Assembly: GCA_037903475.1 (NCBI GenBank)
Contig: JBAJFG010000075.1
Coordinates: forward strand, 1-64,000
Reading direction: 5' to 3'
DNA length: 64,000 nucleotides
Source: Ancylostoma caninum
Taxonomy: Eukaryota; Nematoda; Chromadorea; Rhabditida; Ancylostomatidae
Positions 31,036-42,190 of the stretch are shown here, piece after piece. Both the position numbers and the translations under genes were made by a program. Every line of letters starts with the position of its first letter. Position 1 is the stretch's first letter. The notes beneath the pieces are model-generated. The model was not told the DNA's origin. It searched no databases and saw nothing but the letters and a program-made list of their open reading frames with translations.

Positions 31036-32430
31036 GAGGATCTGGAATTGGTAGAGGATTAATCACACATTAACACGCAGAAAACAAATGCTTCAGTGGT
31101 GGACACAGAGGGAAAGGGTGAAGGAGGGGGGGGGGAGCAAATTTCTTCAGATCTTCCAAACTTTTATACAAAATAAATAAGATAGCTGTGTTGGCTCGTC
31201 TAGAATTCTACATCAAAATTATAATTCTATGATTGTTAGTTTCGCCAACAAGTTTAATTTTGGCTATTTCAAAAACATGACCAACTCGCTCAACCTACCC
31301 CCCCCCTCGCTTCTCCACCCGGGCAAAATTCGAGGGTCCATCACTGATATGCTTCGTTGCATATCTGGTTATGACGATACAGTGAAAACCAATCTGACCT
31401 ACCATAAATTGACCCAAATGGCACTGTCACTGACAACATGAGCGTGAAGAAAGCTCGCTGGTGAAGTAAAGTGTTTTGAGAGTTGCAAGTTGCATATGTG
31501 CCTAGAACGGGGCGACACAAAGCGACTTCTTTGTGCCATAATGGAAAACGACTGAAAATATGACAAACCAGAAGCTAGGGCTATGGGATGTGCAAATTTA
31601 TTGAAAATCTTGTTGGGACCGTTTCTTTTGTCAGGATGGAGTAGCCTGAAACAAGAGTACTCTACCCACTGTGTGTTCCAGAAGTCTTGACTGTTGAGGT
31701 TCATTATACTTTTTTCATGAAGGAGAGTGCTATGTTAACAAATTTGGGGTTCTTTCTATATAAGGCTGCGCGATAGTCGAACAGGGAAAAGAAGAGCGCA
31801 GACATCGAATTCGACACAAGTCCTTCGTAATTAACCATTCACGACTAAAACATTCGTAATTAGTGGATTAAAGGACATTGCTCTTTTACAGCATGTGGGT
31901 TGTAACAAGTTCTGTTCTAACATGTTATAACGAGATTATGACCCTGCTAGTATCCGTATGGTACACGTCGGAACGTGTCGGAGACAGCCGGTCAGCGCAG
32001 CGAAATGAGGCGCGGCAATGCTGACTTGCGGCTGCGAAGCGGCACCGGCGAGGGAGCTTAATAAGCGCAATTCCGCAGCAAAAAAGGGACGTATTTATAG
32101 AAAGCACCGATGTCAGGATCCTTGTGAACGAGTCCTTGTTGTACTGGCGCTGTGCGCATCTTATGGCGTAGACAACATCGACCTGGTCCATTCTGGTGGT
32201 TCCAACAACATTGGGCTATCCAATGTTTTTAGAACTACCGATATACCTCTCTGACGGTCTTGCGGTGTTGGCGGCCACCGCTCTTTCTTGCCTTGCCATC
32301 CACAGCCTTCCACCTACCCATGATCCCAGAAAATTTTGATCCGTTTCTGTTCTGTTCATTGCAACCTTCTTGTTCTGATTTTTGTGGTTTTCTATTTACT
32401 TATCAGAAAGTTTCTAATCCACTGATCTAA
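31036..32430. other. Unassigned spacer
   Basis: Contains short runs of G (31122-31134) and C (31297-31306). No convincing gene or repeat. Confidence 0.35.
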
Positions 32431-33540
32431 ATGCTGTTACACTTGGAGAAAGCCATCGACTCCGTTGAGAAGCGGTGTTGGAAGCTCTGGGCAACCAGGG
32501 CATACCCACTCAATACATCAAGGTATTTCGTGAGCTCTACAGCAACTTCACGACCAGGATTTCTCCATTCTACGACGATATCACCATCGATGTCAAGAGA
32601 GGGGTTCGGCAAGACGATACCGTGTTGCCAAAACTATTCAGCGTCACTCTCGAAGACGTCATGCGGAAACTGGAATGGATAGCATGGGATTGCAAGTTGA
32701 TGGCGGGCGACCTAGCCATCTCCGCTTCGCTGACGACATCGTTCTTAAACACCAACCATCAGCGAAGCGGAACAGATGCTGGCCAACTTCGAGGACGCGT
32801 GTGGGAAGATTGGTCTCCAACTGAATCTGACGAAGACGATGTTCATGAAGAACGGATGGGTCAAGGATGCCCCATTCTCGTTAAACGGAACGACTAGATC
32901 CGAATGCTCCAGCTACGTATACCTAGGTCGGGAAGTCAGCATGATGAACGACCTCGCTCCAGAGCTGGGCAGGAGGAAACGAGCGGCTTGGGGAGCTTAC
33001 AAGAGCATCGAGGACGTAGTGAAGAAGACGAGGAAAACCAGGCTCCGTGCCCACCTCTTCAACACAACCGTTCTCCCTGCGTTGACCTACGCCTCAGAAA
33101 CCTTGGCGTTGCGCAAGTAGGATGAGAATGCGATCAGCGTCGTCGAACGCTCTGTCGAGAGGGTGATGCTAGGAATAACCCGCCTGACGCAAATGAGGGC
33201 TGGAATACGGAGTTTCACCCTCAACAAAGATCAGGGACGCTGCCGCTTACGCCAAGTTGAGTCAGATTAGGTAGGCCGGACGTGATGCGTTTTAACGACA
33301 ACCGTTGGACAAGAGCCGTCAGCGACTGGACTCCACGGGACGTTAAGCGCACGACAGGAAGACCACCGACCCGATGGTCAGACTTCTTCACGAAGTCCTT
33401 CAAGGATAGATACGATGCTCTCCGTGTACCTCGAACGGACAGAATCCACTGGACAACTCTGGCTCGCGAAAGGGACGTATGGAAGAATTGCTGGCGCCCG
33501 CTCGGTATACCCGAAGATCAACGGGAGTCAAGGTGATATA
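32431..33540 (+). pseudogene. RTE non-LTR retrotransposon copy 2 (5'-truncated)
   Basis: Picks up at LEKAIDSVEKRC in the RT palm and runs through GVRQDDTVLPKLFSVTLEDV, the catalytic box LRFADDIVL (about 32730-32756), TMFMKNGWVKDAPFSLNG, LRAHLFNTTVLPALTYASE and RWTRAVSDW, to PEDQRESR and a TGA at 33534-33536. The best preserved piece is the last 84 codons (33282-33536). Frames switch at least at 32470, 32690, 32755 and 33230, and there is a TAG at 33118. Endonuclease and N-terminal RT are absent. It belongs to the same family as copy 1. The 3' end runs straight into an AT-rich tail (TGATATATATTA) into which mariner 2 has inserted. Confidence 0.93.
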
Positions 33541-33545
33541 TATTA

Positions 33546-34791
33546 GGGTGGTCAGAAAGTCTTGAGCCGATTTTTTTAAAAGTTTCAGAACTTTCGATTC
33601 TTGACCGGTACCACGACCTACCATGTGGTATCATCCTCTATCAGTATCACTCTCGAAACCGATAGGTATATATACCCAGGTTGCCTTTCTTAACTTTAAT
33701 TACGATGTCAATTCCACAAGTGCACATTCGAGCGATTATCTTCTATGAATGGCGCCGCGGCGACGGAAACCGTTCGCAACATCAACAACGCATTAGGAGA
33801 AGACACTACTTCCATCAGCACTGTCAAACGCTGTTTCGCTCGCTTCGAAGGAGGAGATACGGACTTCGAAGAAAAGCCTCGGTCGGGACGCCCCCTCAAG
33901 GTGGAAGACTCTGTCATTCTCGGCGCCGTCAAAGAGGACCCGGAAGTTAGCACCCGCAGTCTTGCGACGAGACTCAGATGTAGCCATCAAACAGTCCTCA
34001 GTCGCCTTCAGGTCCTCGGCTACAGAAAAGTGCTGACTCGATGGATCCCTCATGTCTTGACCGATAGTACGCGCTTCACCCGGATATCCATTTGTCAGTC
34101 TCTCCTTCTGCGCCCTCAACGAAAGGAGTTTCTGAGGGATCTTATTACCGGAGACGAGAGTTGGGTCCTCTACGATTCCAATACGCGTCGTGCCTTGTGG
34201 CTCCCTCAAGGAGAAGACACTCCAACGCAAGCCGAATCGGACCTTCACCCCAAGAAGTGTCTCCTTTACTGCTTTTGGGATTCGCGAGGAATGCTGTATC
34301 ACGAGCTGCTCCCGCAAGGACACACCGTCACCGGTAGCGTTTACGCCAATCAGCTCCAGAAATTAGCGGACGCTGTTCGAGAAAGAGGGCCGAGACGAGC
34401 TTTTGTCCACCTGCTCCACGATAACGCTAAGCCCCATGTAGCTAAAGAGACACGTGAAAAGTTGGAGGAGCTGGGCTGAGACACGGTTCCCTCCCAACCA
34501 ACCACCTCCCCTGATATTGCCCCCTCTGATTATCATTTGTTTCGCCCCCTCAAGGCATTCCTGGCTAAGAAAAAATTCACCAAACTTGAAGATGTTGGAA
34601 GGGCGGTCAGCGACTTCTTTGACTCTCAGTCTCCCCAGTTCTGTGAAAAGGGGATCGCTGATCTGCCCATTAGGTGGGACATTGTAGTGGCTAATGATGG
34701 TGATTATATTGTTGAGTAAAATTCATTGTATGCTGAATAATAAAATAAAGAAAAAAAAGGTGTCAAACGGCTCAAGACTTTCTGACCACCC
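33546..34791 (+). mobile_element. Mariner element 2 (1246 bp)
   Basis: Inverted ends GGGTGGTCAGAAAGTCTTGA at 33546 and, complemented, ending at 34791, with TA on both sides (33544-33545 and 34792-34793). It sits in the AT tail of the RTE copy just upstream, so it is younger than that RTE. Confidence 0.94.
33705..34719 (+). pseudogene. Mariner-type transposase, one frameshift and one nonsense codon
   Basis: The N-terminus starts MSIPQVHIRAIIFYEWRRG at 33705. A 1-base shift near 33755 moves to the frame of ETVRNINNALGEDT. Later landmarks are helix-turn-helix regions, RWIPHVL, the first catalytic Asp in ITGDESW and the second in LLHDNAKPHVAKET. A TGA at 34477-34479 replaces the Trp of the LGW motif, after which the same frame continues with SPDIAPSDYHLF (third Asp) to a stop at 34717-34719. 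Between the second and third Asp I count 35 residues, one more than classical mariner, because of an extra residue in PSQPTTSPD. It is dead as written but only lightly damaged. Confidence 0.9.
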
Positions 34792-34792
34792 T

Positions 34793-34815
34793 AATATATA
34801 TATATATATATATAT
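34793..34815. repeat. (TA)n microsatellite
   Basis: Alternating TA run between mariner 2 and the hAT-type MITE. It is probably a remnant of the RTE tail and serves as target for the neighbouring insertions. Confidence 0.85.
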
Positions 34816-35087
34816 CAGTGGCGGACGCAGGGCGGGAGGGCGCCCCCCTCCCCGAGAATGGGTCGGCAAATTTTTGAAATTTGTTTTCAATACATATAAA
34901 AATCTTGTATTGGTTTATTTTACTAGTTTATTTTTAATATTATCTTCGTTATAATTTTTATTAGTTATTTATTATTATAATTAATGTTTTTATTAATTTT
35001 GTTTTCCGTGTGGGTCCCCAAAACGGCGGAGACTCCACTTTTTTCCCACGCCCCCCCCCCTCCCGCCCACTTTCTGCATCGCCACTG
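34816..35087. mobile_element. hAT-type MITE, 272 bp
   Basis: Ends CAGTGGCGGACGCAG and, complemented, CAGTGGCGATGCAG, with GC-rich subterminal stretches (GGGCGGGAGG and CCCCTCCCGCCC) and an AT-rich interior. CAGTGGCG tips and a probable 8-bp duplication (ATATATAT / ATATATTA) fit a non-autonomous hAT element. No ORF. Confidence 0.78.
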
Positions 35088-35209
35088 ATATATTAGGTCG
35101 GCCCGAAAGTCTTACACCTAATTTCATACTTTTTTCAAAGAATGTTAAGTCCATTGTGAATAGATATCAATCAACAAAATAATTACCTTCATGATCCACG
35201 AAGTATGGC

Positions 35210-35570
35210 CAACGCTTCACTAGAGCATCAGCTTCAGAAGTCAAGAACTATGATAGCTGATTGTCTAAGAAGCGTGAAATCTCACTTTTCGGTCTGGTCC
35301 AATTATCGCAATTCTTTTCTCGTAGATGCAGATACAGGGCTCCGAGGAATGGTTAATCAGATGGGGATAAGTCAGCAGAATCAGCAGAGTGTGGTAGATA
35401 TTCCCAACATAATTCGGCAATTTTTTGGCGGGAAAGCTTTGCCACGTGGGGTCGGGCGTTGTGATGAAGTGGAGCAATATGGTCAATTTTCCCTCCGCTT
35501 CAGGCGAGTTGTGTCCGCCAGTTTCTGTAGGTAAAAAGAGTAGACTTGGGCAGCTGCGGTGGCCCAGGTG
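35210..35570 (-). pseudogene. Mariner 3 transposase, C-terminal part
   Basis: Minus-strand reading gives [20 protein letters not shown], then [20 protein letters not shown] (second catalytic position reads HHN, Asp lost) and LSPSD followed directly by a stop. A frameshift precedes the LHHNARPH block. It is clearly the catalytic core of a mariner transposase but cannot be functional. Confidence 0.82.
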
Positions 35571-35639
35571 TCAGGGCTGGTAGTAAACCCCCTGATGTCG
35601 TGAACTCTCAGCTGCCAACATGTTGTGACATTCTCCCTT

Positions 35640-35842
35640 ACATCTGTCGCGAGATGTTCATGAACTTCCCGTGATAAAACATGCGTTCACGACGATGTCG
35701 CGACATAGTTGGCAACTAAGATCAATGACTCTCTCACGAATGTGGTCGCGAACCATGTTCATGACCTCGTGGTCATGAGACGCAGACAGCCAAAGTTGGG
35801 GGAAATAGTGTGCGATTCAACGAGGTGCGATGTCGCGAACCC
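35640..35842. repeat. Left subterminal TGTCGCGA motif cluster
   Basis: TGTCGCGA or close variants at about 35645, 35696, 35743 and 35831, interspersed with GTTCATGA(A/C) and CACGA elements. The right end has the same motif at 41714, 41744 and 41782. These are candidate transposase or Myb-protein binding sites. Confidence 0.6.
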
Positions 35843-38327
35843 AAATGGAGTTCGTGGACGTCCAGTTTGTTGACGATACAACAGTCCTGCTCGAGTTCAA
35901 ATACACTCGCCCCAGTTCAAATTTTAGGCTAGATCACTTCACTGAAGAAGGGTTTGCGCATTTTTGAGAACTTTTTTATCTTTCTTGTTATTTTCGAAGT
36001 TTACTCACTGTTTTTTTTTTGCTTTTCTGATCCTCCCACGTTATAGCATTGATTACACTTGAATATTCGTTTGATTATCGGTTGTTGCTCTTCGTGTCGC
36101 AGTGATATTCTCAATTTGCTACCTTTTTCAGGGGCGTTGTATCCCGAAGATGGTAACAAGGAACGATATATTGGAGGAGGACGTAAGGTGGCATCTTTTT
36201 TTAGTGACGTTTCCCTTCTTCATGTTCTTCTGTGCTTTTATTGGCCAAGTGGTTTCACGTTTCTATGTGTAAGATAGGTGCTATCAATAGTGTCGTCAAC
36301 ATCGGGTCCTGGCGCGCTCGTGCATGCGGCAGTGGTCGAAGCGGCCGAGTCCGCGCTTATTCGGACCTTCTAACCGCAACTGTATGTACATACAACATTA
36401 TGTTCATTAAAGCAGTTAACTTTTTCTTGATCTAGTCAACTGATGCATACTTGATTCTAAAAGGTCTCTGCTACTAACCTCAATGCGAAGCTACCTAAGT
36501 AACTGAACTAACTCAGGTGCAGATGAAAAATTTACAGGAGAAAATTGAAAATATTCATCTCTCAATCAATAACACAGACATGAAAACAACTTATGAAAAA
36601 CCAGCAGCCCGGGTGAAGACTTCGTGCGCCTCCTACCACCAACAAGAAAACTCGGTAGAAGATCAAAACCACAACCGATAAAACCGGCGCCAATAAGGCA
36701 ACAAAAGTCGTAGTGACCGGCTAGTTCGGCAAGATTCGGTGAGCTCCTAATGGAGAATAGTGAGTACACAAGGCTGCTAACGGCGAAAACAAGCAAGGAT
36801 GAACTCATCGTAGACAGAACACACGAAGGCTTCGTGATGACATGGGGAAACGAACTCGGGGATATCCACTTTAGTCCAGCTCGTCCTCTCCTAATGGAGC
36901 TAATGTCTTCTGAATATCGAATGCAACCATTATTTGTTCCTCAACAAGTTCCTGTTCCTTTGCATTGTCGGTGTCCACACCACCTTGAATAGAAATGGAA
37001 TAAGGACTTATAGAAATGCGCATTCTGTTAAATGGACAGACGCACCACGTAGGGAAACTCTAAGGTCCTTCTGAGCAGCAGTCCTCTTAAGGTTCCTCTG
37101 ACGAATGACGTCAAATGCAGCCATTATCTCTCTAAAAGTATAGCGCATTGCTATTTGTCACATTGGATTAATAACTAAGCCATAATCTGTCGAATTGAAA
37201 CAAAAAAATCAGAACAAAACTTTGCTGGCATAGAATCTTTACTTTCAAACACTGTGGATAGTGTAAATGGATGTTTAGAAACAACAATGAAACTTTCATT
37301 CACGAATGTTCTAAAAAACCTTTCCACGAAGAGAGAAACTTAATGAAAGTCCGGGGGGACATCTGCTCCGACCTTACTCAGTGCCATGTACATCGAAGTC
37401 TTTGTATTTTCTAATGGGTATCTGCTCCCATACTACACTAAACCTCTAATCTGCAAACCAAACCAATCAAATGGCAATTTCAGTGGAAGCAAGTCATTTG
37501 AGTGACCATGACCCCCTGTTGAATACGGCCTGACAAATTCTTAACAAATAGGCATTAATTTCACAAGTCGTACTTCAATTTTCTTATGAACAGATTTGTA
37601 CGTAATTTACTCGACACAGTGAATCCAACTGTATACCTAAAATGTTACAAAAAGGTCTTTATACCCTATTTTCAAACCTTTTTCAGGATGGGATCTGTAA
37701 CAGTTTGTCAAGCCGAGTGGACGCGTGAAGCCGTTGATCTCATCGATGGAACACGTCTAAACGTGTTGGCCAACGCTGCAGGATTGGCGCGCAGCCAGCA
37801 CATTCACGGACCGCTCCGCCCGGGTGGTCCTATGAACTGCACTTTCGGACCCTACGAAAACCGGGTTTTCGTCATTTTTATGAGCTTTGACGTATATCTT
37901 TGAAATTAGCGTGACGAGGAGGTCTAGAGTCTATTGGTATTTTTAGCTCACAAAACGAGGTGACACACTGCCTTTAAGAGGATTCCAAGGGGGTCACCTT
38001 GAGGGGGGGGGGGGGCAGAGGGAGGGAGGGGGTTTGCCTGAAGATGTAGTATGATAACACCAAGGTGGGGTAGTTTTTCACCAGCGAGCTCCAAGTTCGA
38101 TTCCTTGCTAGGATGGTAGTTTGGCAAACAATTCAACATGCTCTTTTTCCTTTTATACCATAAATAACAAGTGTAAAATCGTCGTTGAACACTTTCTCCT
38201 CAAGCTTGGACGTTTTGTTTGGACATCACATGGGTTGTCTCTGGACATCACATGGGTTGTTGTTGTTGTGGACAAATAAAAGAGGAGGCGAAATTACGAA
38301 TAACTTCGAAGTACCAATCGTTTTCAG
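35843..38327. other. Harbinger interior without recognised gene
   Basis: Contains dispersed repeat copy B (37670-37973), a run of G at about 38006-38015 and a tandem TGGACATCACATGGGTTGT duplication at 38219-38258. A tRNA-like B box (GTTCGATTCC) is at 38094-38103 without a matching A box that I trust. Confidence 0.4.
37670..37973 (+). repeat. Dispersed repeat, copy B, ending in a TTAA tip
   Basis: The core 37680-37840 matches copy A at 27700-27870. It ends with GGTGACACACTGCCT directly followed by TTAA (37974-37977), which is the AGGCAG tip of the TTAA element group. No matching left tip was found, so it is probably truncated. Confidence 0.5.
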
Positions 38328-39092
38328 GCATTTTCACCCTCGTATGTGGCCGTTATTGTTAGAGAGGTTCTGAAGCGCAAAGGTGTTCTTTTGGATCTTA
38401 GCGGGTCGCGACAGCCAGACGCTAACAGAAAGCGTAGTACAGCGTGGAGAGAAGTGCGCCAAGAGTTGATGGTGCAGTGCAATAAGATGTTAGCAGTCGA
38501 ACAGATTCAACGATGCTAGCGTCATAGGAAATCTTTCGTGAGAAACACGCTGTGGAGGGAATCGACGTAGATTTATTTCGCGGTAACGTAGTGGCTATGC
38601 TAAATTGTTGTCTGTATTTTCTCTCTCTAGCTACCGGAATGGAACGGGGGCTGGCGTTGATATGGAATTGGAAGCCGCCATTCAAAACAGATATGATAGT
38701 CTCACCGATGAAGACGTAATGATTGCCCGCACCCTGGGAAAAAACCTGTGTTCACTGGTCTGCGATCGGCTGAGACCGACGTAGTGAGTTTCTAGTTGGT
38801 CATTCCATGTGATTCTTCTGGGGTATTGACTGATGTTTCATCAGACTCCGTCGTGCCCTCGTTCGTCGACATCATCGAGCAATGATGGAGAGAAACAGAA
38901 CAGCATGCTCCAAAAAGAACTTGATTTGGTAAATGCTTAGCTAATTTGGTCCTAGTTTAATGTGGTTTGTTAGAATGGGGTTTTCAGTTTGAAAGCGAAG
39001 ATGAAGTGGATAAAACGGAAGAAGAGGAGGACAGCCCACCTTCTCGGAAACGCAAACGCCGTTCCTTCTCGGATAAGAAGATAATCGAGTAG
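38328..39092 (+). pseudogene. Harbinger accessory Myb/SANT-like gene remnant
   Basis: After TTTTCAG at 38321-38327, the frame reads AFSPSYVAVIVREVLKRKGV, LLDL and AWREVRQELM, the pattern of Myb/SANT-like DNA-binding domains found in the second gene of PIF/Harbinger elements. It stops at TAG 38517-38519, in a position where a Trp would fit. Two later blocks look like further exons: 38630-38783 (GVDMELEAAIQNRYDSLTDE) and 38988-39092, the latter behind GGTTTTCAG (acidic, then SRKRKRRSFSDKK, a nuclear-localisation-like basic run). Exon joins are uncertain. The gene is convergent with the transposase, as expected for this superfamily. Its partner role is DNA binding and nuclear import of the transposase. 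Confidence 0.5.
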
Positions 39093-39708
39093 CAGATGGA
39101 ATTGATTAGAGTATGTACTCAGGTGCAATACCAAAATCGGCAGATAGAAATATCCCTCTATTTTGAATACAGAAGATCGCGTGGGAAAAACAAAGCATGT
39201 TGTACAGCAAAATGATGGATTTTTTTTGACAAGAGCATAACCGTTTTGGACACAGTGCTGAAGAGGGCCGAACAGGAACCAAAAGAGAAGCGACCGCCGC
39301 AGCAACAGCAAAAACAACAAGCGAATGATTTTGTTCCATATTGTGGAGACAGCAACATTGCTGACTCTTACGTTAGCTTCTAGATGGTTTTGTTTTATTG
39401 TTTTTGATTTCTTGTTATGAAGCGCATCTCAAGCGCTGTGTTGTCACCTGCTTGCCTCATGATTTGTTATTGACCTTGATGACGTTACATCAGCGTTGCT
39501 CTAATCTGTGATATTGTTATGTTGATACAGTTGGTGAAATGAATTGATAACTCAATGCGACGTTGTTGTCATAAGGATGGTCACGGCCCTCGAGAATTCC
39601 CGAGGACGGGTCTTCACGAGAACACGGGAGGGGAAGGGCGAAATGGACGTATTTGGCTGTTGTTTTGTGATAGAACCGCACTTTCGACATTAAGTTTATA
39701 CTCTAAGT
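39093..39708. other. Unassigned Harbinger interior
   Basis: No further exon recognised between the Myb-like gene and the tandem duplication. Confidence 0.35.
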
Positions 39709-39935
39709 ATCGTATTCGTGTTCAGCGTGCTGAGGACGCCCAGTAGAGATGTGTTCGCCCGCCCATGTTCAAAAATAACCAAAAATCAATGAAGACGATA
39801 ACTCGATATTTCTTGCGAAACGCATATCGTATTCGTGTTCAGCGTGTTAAGGACACCCAGTAGAGATGTGTTCGCCCGCCCATGTTCAGAAATAAAAAAA
39901 AACAATAAAATCGATAAATCGATATTTCATTTTAT
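39709..39935. repeat. Tandem duplication, about 116 bp x 2
   Basis: TATCGTATTCGTGTTCAGCG at 39709 recurs at 39825. The following GGAC(G/A)CCCAGTAGAGATG and CGCCCGCCCATGTTCA match with only a few changes. It is a local duplication within the Harbinger element. Confidence 0.85.
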
Positions 39936-40084
39936 ATGTATATACAGATGTTATTTTGTTGTTAATGTTAATGACACTGGTAGAACACTTATACTTAGAA
40001 ACAACTGCAAAATTAAAGTAATGAAATTAGTCTGAAAACAAGAGCTGCAAGATTACAATCGTCGAACTAAAAACGATCTTATGT

Positions 40085-41042
40085 CTCAAATATCAGGAGG
40101 AGGTACAGGTATACGAGCTCTTCTTCGTCCCAAATGCTCCCTTGTTCCAATTCCCATATCCATCATCAGATTATGCAGAACCGCACATGCCATAACCACC
40201 TTCGCTGCCTTTTCTGGCTACAGCCAGACCTCCGATTCCAGGATTTTGAACCTTCCCTTCCATCTTCCGAAAGTGCATTCCACAATGACCCGCATTTTCT
40301 TGTGCGTCTTGTTGTACCTGCGTTGTTGACGTGTTCGTGGACTCCAAATTGGTGGTAGAATATCGCTCCCGTTGTTAAATCCGGAGTCTCCCAGTAGGCA
40401 AAAGCGGCGTGGGACACGTCCTTCCTCAAACGCTTCGCGCAGTTTACTAAGCGAGTACACCGCGGAATCGTGCAGAGAACCGGAAAAGTTCGCATTTACA
40501 TATGTAAACCTCCCGCGTGCGTCAACTACGGCGAGTACGTTGAGTGCGCAGAAGGGCTTACGGCAGTAGTATTGCGATTCAGAGTGAGGCGGCTTCAACA
40601 TGCGGACATACGTACCATCCATGGCTCCTACAATGTTGGGTAGCAATCCACGTCTCGCGAACCCAGCAACGTGACTGCAGCAGAAGCGTTCATCTCCGAG
40701 GTTGCAGTTGATAAACTTCTTAACGATGAGGGGATGATTTAGCGCCTCGATGAATTCAGTGACAGCGTTAGAAACAGTTTTCTGACAAACGCCCATCGTA
40801 TCCGCCAGCACTTCCTGATGTGAGTCGGAGGCAAGGTAGCGCAGCCCAATCAAAACCTAAAGCATAGTGAACATTGTGGACGAACTTAATTTGTGTAAAT
40901 TCTAACAAGCAAGAATAGCAACGAAATCGACCTTTCTTGGGAATACCTTATTCTCATGCTCTACACTCCAGTGAGCAATTTCAGCACGACCCATAATTGG
41001 ACGAAGAAGGTCACATAATCGTTTTAAATGACGCTCTTCCAT
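40085..41042 (-). pseudogene. PIF/Harbinger transposase (HARBI1-like), two exons, one stop
   Basis: Exon 1 is 41042-40947 (32 codons, starting MEERHLKRLCDLL; an in-frame TAG lies just upstream). A 90-bp intron (40946-40857, GTATTC...TTTAG) precedes exon 2 at 40856-40085. Exon 2 shows a helix-turn-helix-like region (HQEVLADTMGVCQKTVSNAV) and then the DDE nuclease: Asp in GAMDGTYV, Asp in LLGDSGF, Glu in IVECTFGRWKGRF, with VVDARGRFTYVNANFSGS between the first two. A TAG at 40218-40220 interrupts just before the conserved PEKAAKVVMACAVLHNL, which then continues in the same frame to TGA at 40085-40087. Apart from that single stop the gene looks intact. It would have excised and inserted the element together with the Myb-like protein. 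Confidence 0.9.
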
Positions 41043-41274
41043 GCGCTATTTGCGAGCCAGTAAAGCTTGGTTGCTCTCGAAGAGTCGCATCGGTTGCAAT
41101 CTTCGATAGCTGATGTTGTCGTGGCGCCTCTGAGGATGATTGAAAAAGAGAAGCATATCTATAAGAATTTTCTATCAGAATAGAATTTATGACCACACTT
41201 GCTCGGCTTTTCCGCTTACAAGTTTTGTGTAGAACAGTTGAAATGATTTTGCAAAGTGCTTTACTCGCTCAGGA

Positions 41275-41345
41275 ATCGAACTCGCCCAGCATTCAGTTGC
41301 TGCCACCTCGACGACAATGTCGCTAACCACTAGGCTACATGTACC
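41275..41345 (-). repeat. tRNA-like sequence (SINE or tRNA relic)
   Basis: On the minus strand TAGCCTAGTGGTTAGCG (A-box-like) is followed about 45 bases later by GAGTTCGATTCCTGAGC (B-box-like), the split RNA polymerase III promoter of a tRNA. Stems do not pair cleanly, so it is a tRNA-derived repeat or degenerate tRNA rather than a working gene. It lies inside the Harbinger element, between the transposase and the right end. Confidence 0.45.
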
Positions 41346-41700
41346 CCTTTTCCCTGTACTTCAATATCCTCCATGGAAGAATATTTCTATGGCTACGTGA
41401 AAAAGTACTGTACCCCTAACCACTAAGGCTACCAACCATTTGAAAATATCGAGCTAAATCCAGCACAAATGGTAAAGAGAAGGAACCAAGACCTAGGAAA
41501 GTTAATAGAATAAAACACATTAATAACTCTCAGAAAACAAACGCCACCCGTAATTTTGACCAACAACACCTCAAAATACCGAATTTCAAGGCACATCATG
41601 AGAAAGCCTGAACAAAGTAGCTTGAGTGAAGTAAAAAAGCGAAGGCGAAGGGATAATCATTCAGCCGCTGAAAGACTCAGCGGTGATACATTGATTCACG
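41346..41700. other. Unassigned Harbinger interior, right side
   Basis: Nothing recognised before the TGTCGCGA cluster at 41714-41790. Confidence 0.35.
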
Positions 41701-41812
41701 AACCGCGCCTCAATGTCGCGAGATTCTCGCAAGGTGTTCCCAAATGTCGCGAACCTGGTGACAACGCGTTCGCATCTTGGCTGTCGCGACATGGAGGGTT
41801 TACTACCAGTCA

Positions 41813-42190
41813 CGAAGTTCTCGAAGGGGCATTCCCTCGGAATTCCACCAACAACATAGAAAAACCTTCTTTCGTGCACATCTCTTTTCGGGTGTTTTGG
41901 GGATGGTTCGGAAAGCGGGAGTCAACTTTCCTCTCGTGTCTGGTTAACGCAAGGCGCCCAACTCTCATCTCCAATAATGAACTGACGGAGAAAGTTCCTC
42001 CTGTGTGGACGCAGCAGCAAAGATTAGCACACACTCAGTCTTGCAAGGCACTCAGTTTGTGGGGGACCCAACTCGTCATCAGTTTTCTGTAACCCGGTGC
42101 TTCGAGATGTCTAGTGATTATTGTACGACCGCAGCCAGGTGTACACTACAGTTCACATGTAGTGGCATTTTGATCCAAAGTCTATGGAAT
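41813..42190 (-). pseudogene. Mariner 3 transposase, N-terminal and first catalytic part
   Basis: Minus-strand blocks resemble a mariner transposase from about the RWVP region through GDESWA (seen as GDES/ALRVN with shifts), TRERK, KEMCTK and VFLCCWWNSEGMPL, ending at the point where the Harbinger end begins. Several frameshifts and stops. The C-terminal continuation is at 35570-35210. Confidence 0.75.

Larger units (their letters stand above)
35574..41809. mobile_element. PIF/Harbinger element (about 6.2 kb) inside mariner 3
   Basis: Both ends have the inverted sequence CTGGTAGTAAACCC (35577 onward and ending at 41809). Subterminal regions are rich in TGTCGCGA motifs. Inside are a Harbinger transposase gene (minus) and a Myb-like gene (plus), convergent. 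TCA occurs at 35571-35573 and again at 41810-41812 and may be the 3-bp target duplication; that would put the left end at 35574, three bases beyond the right-end symmetry. Splitting of one mariner transposase frame by this insertion supports the boundaries independently. Confidence 0.8.

Noticed and set aside
41275..41345. Functional tRNA gene
   Set aside because: A- and B-box-like sequences are present, but acceptor and T stems do not pair properly and it lies inside a transposon. Listed as a tRNA-derived repeat instead.
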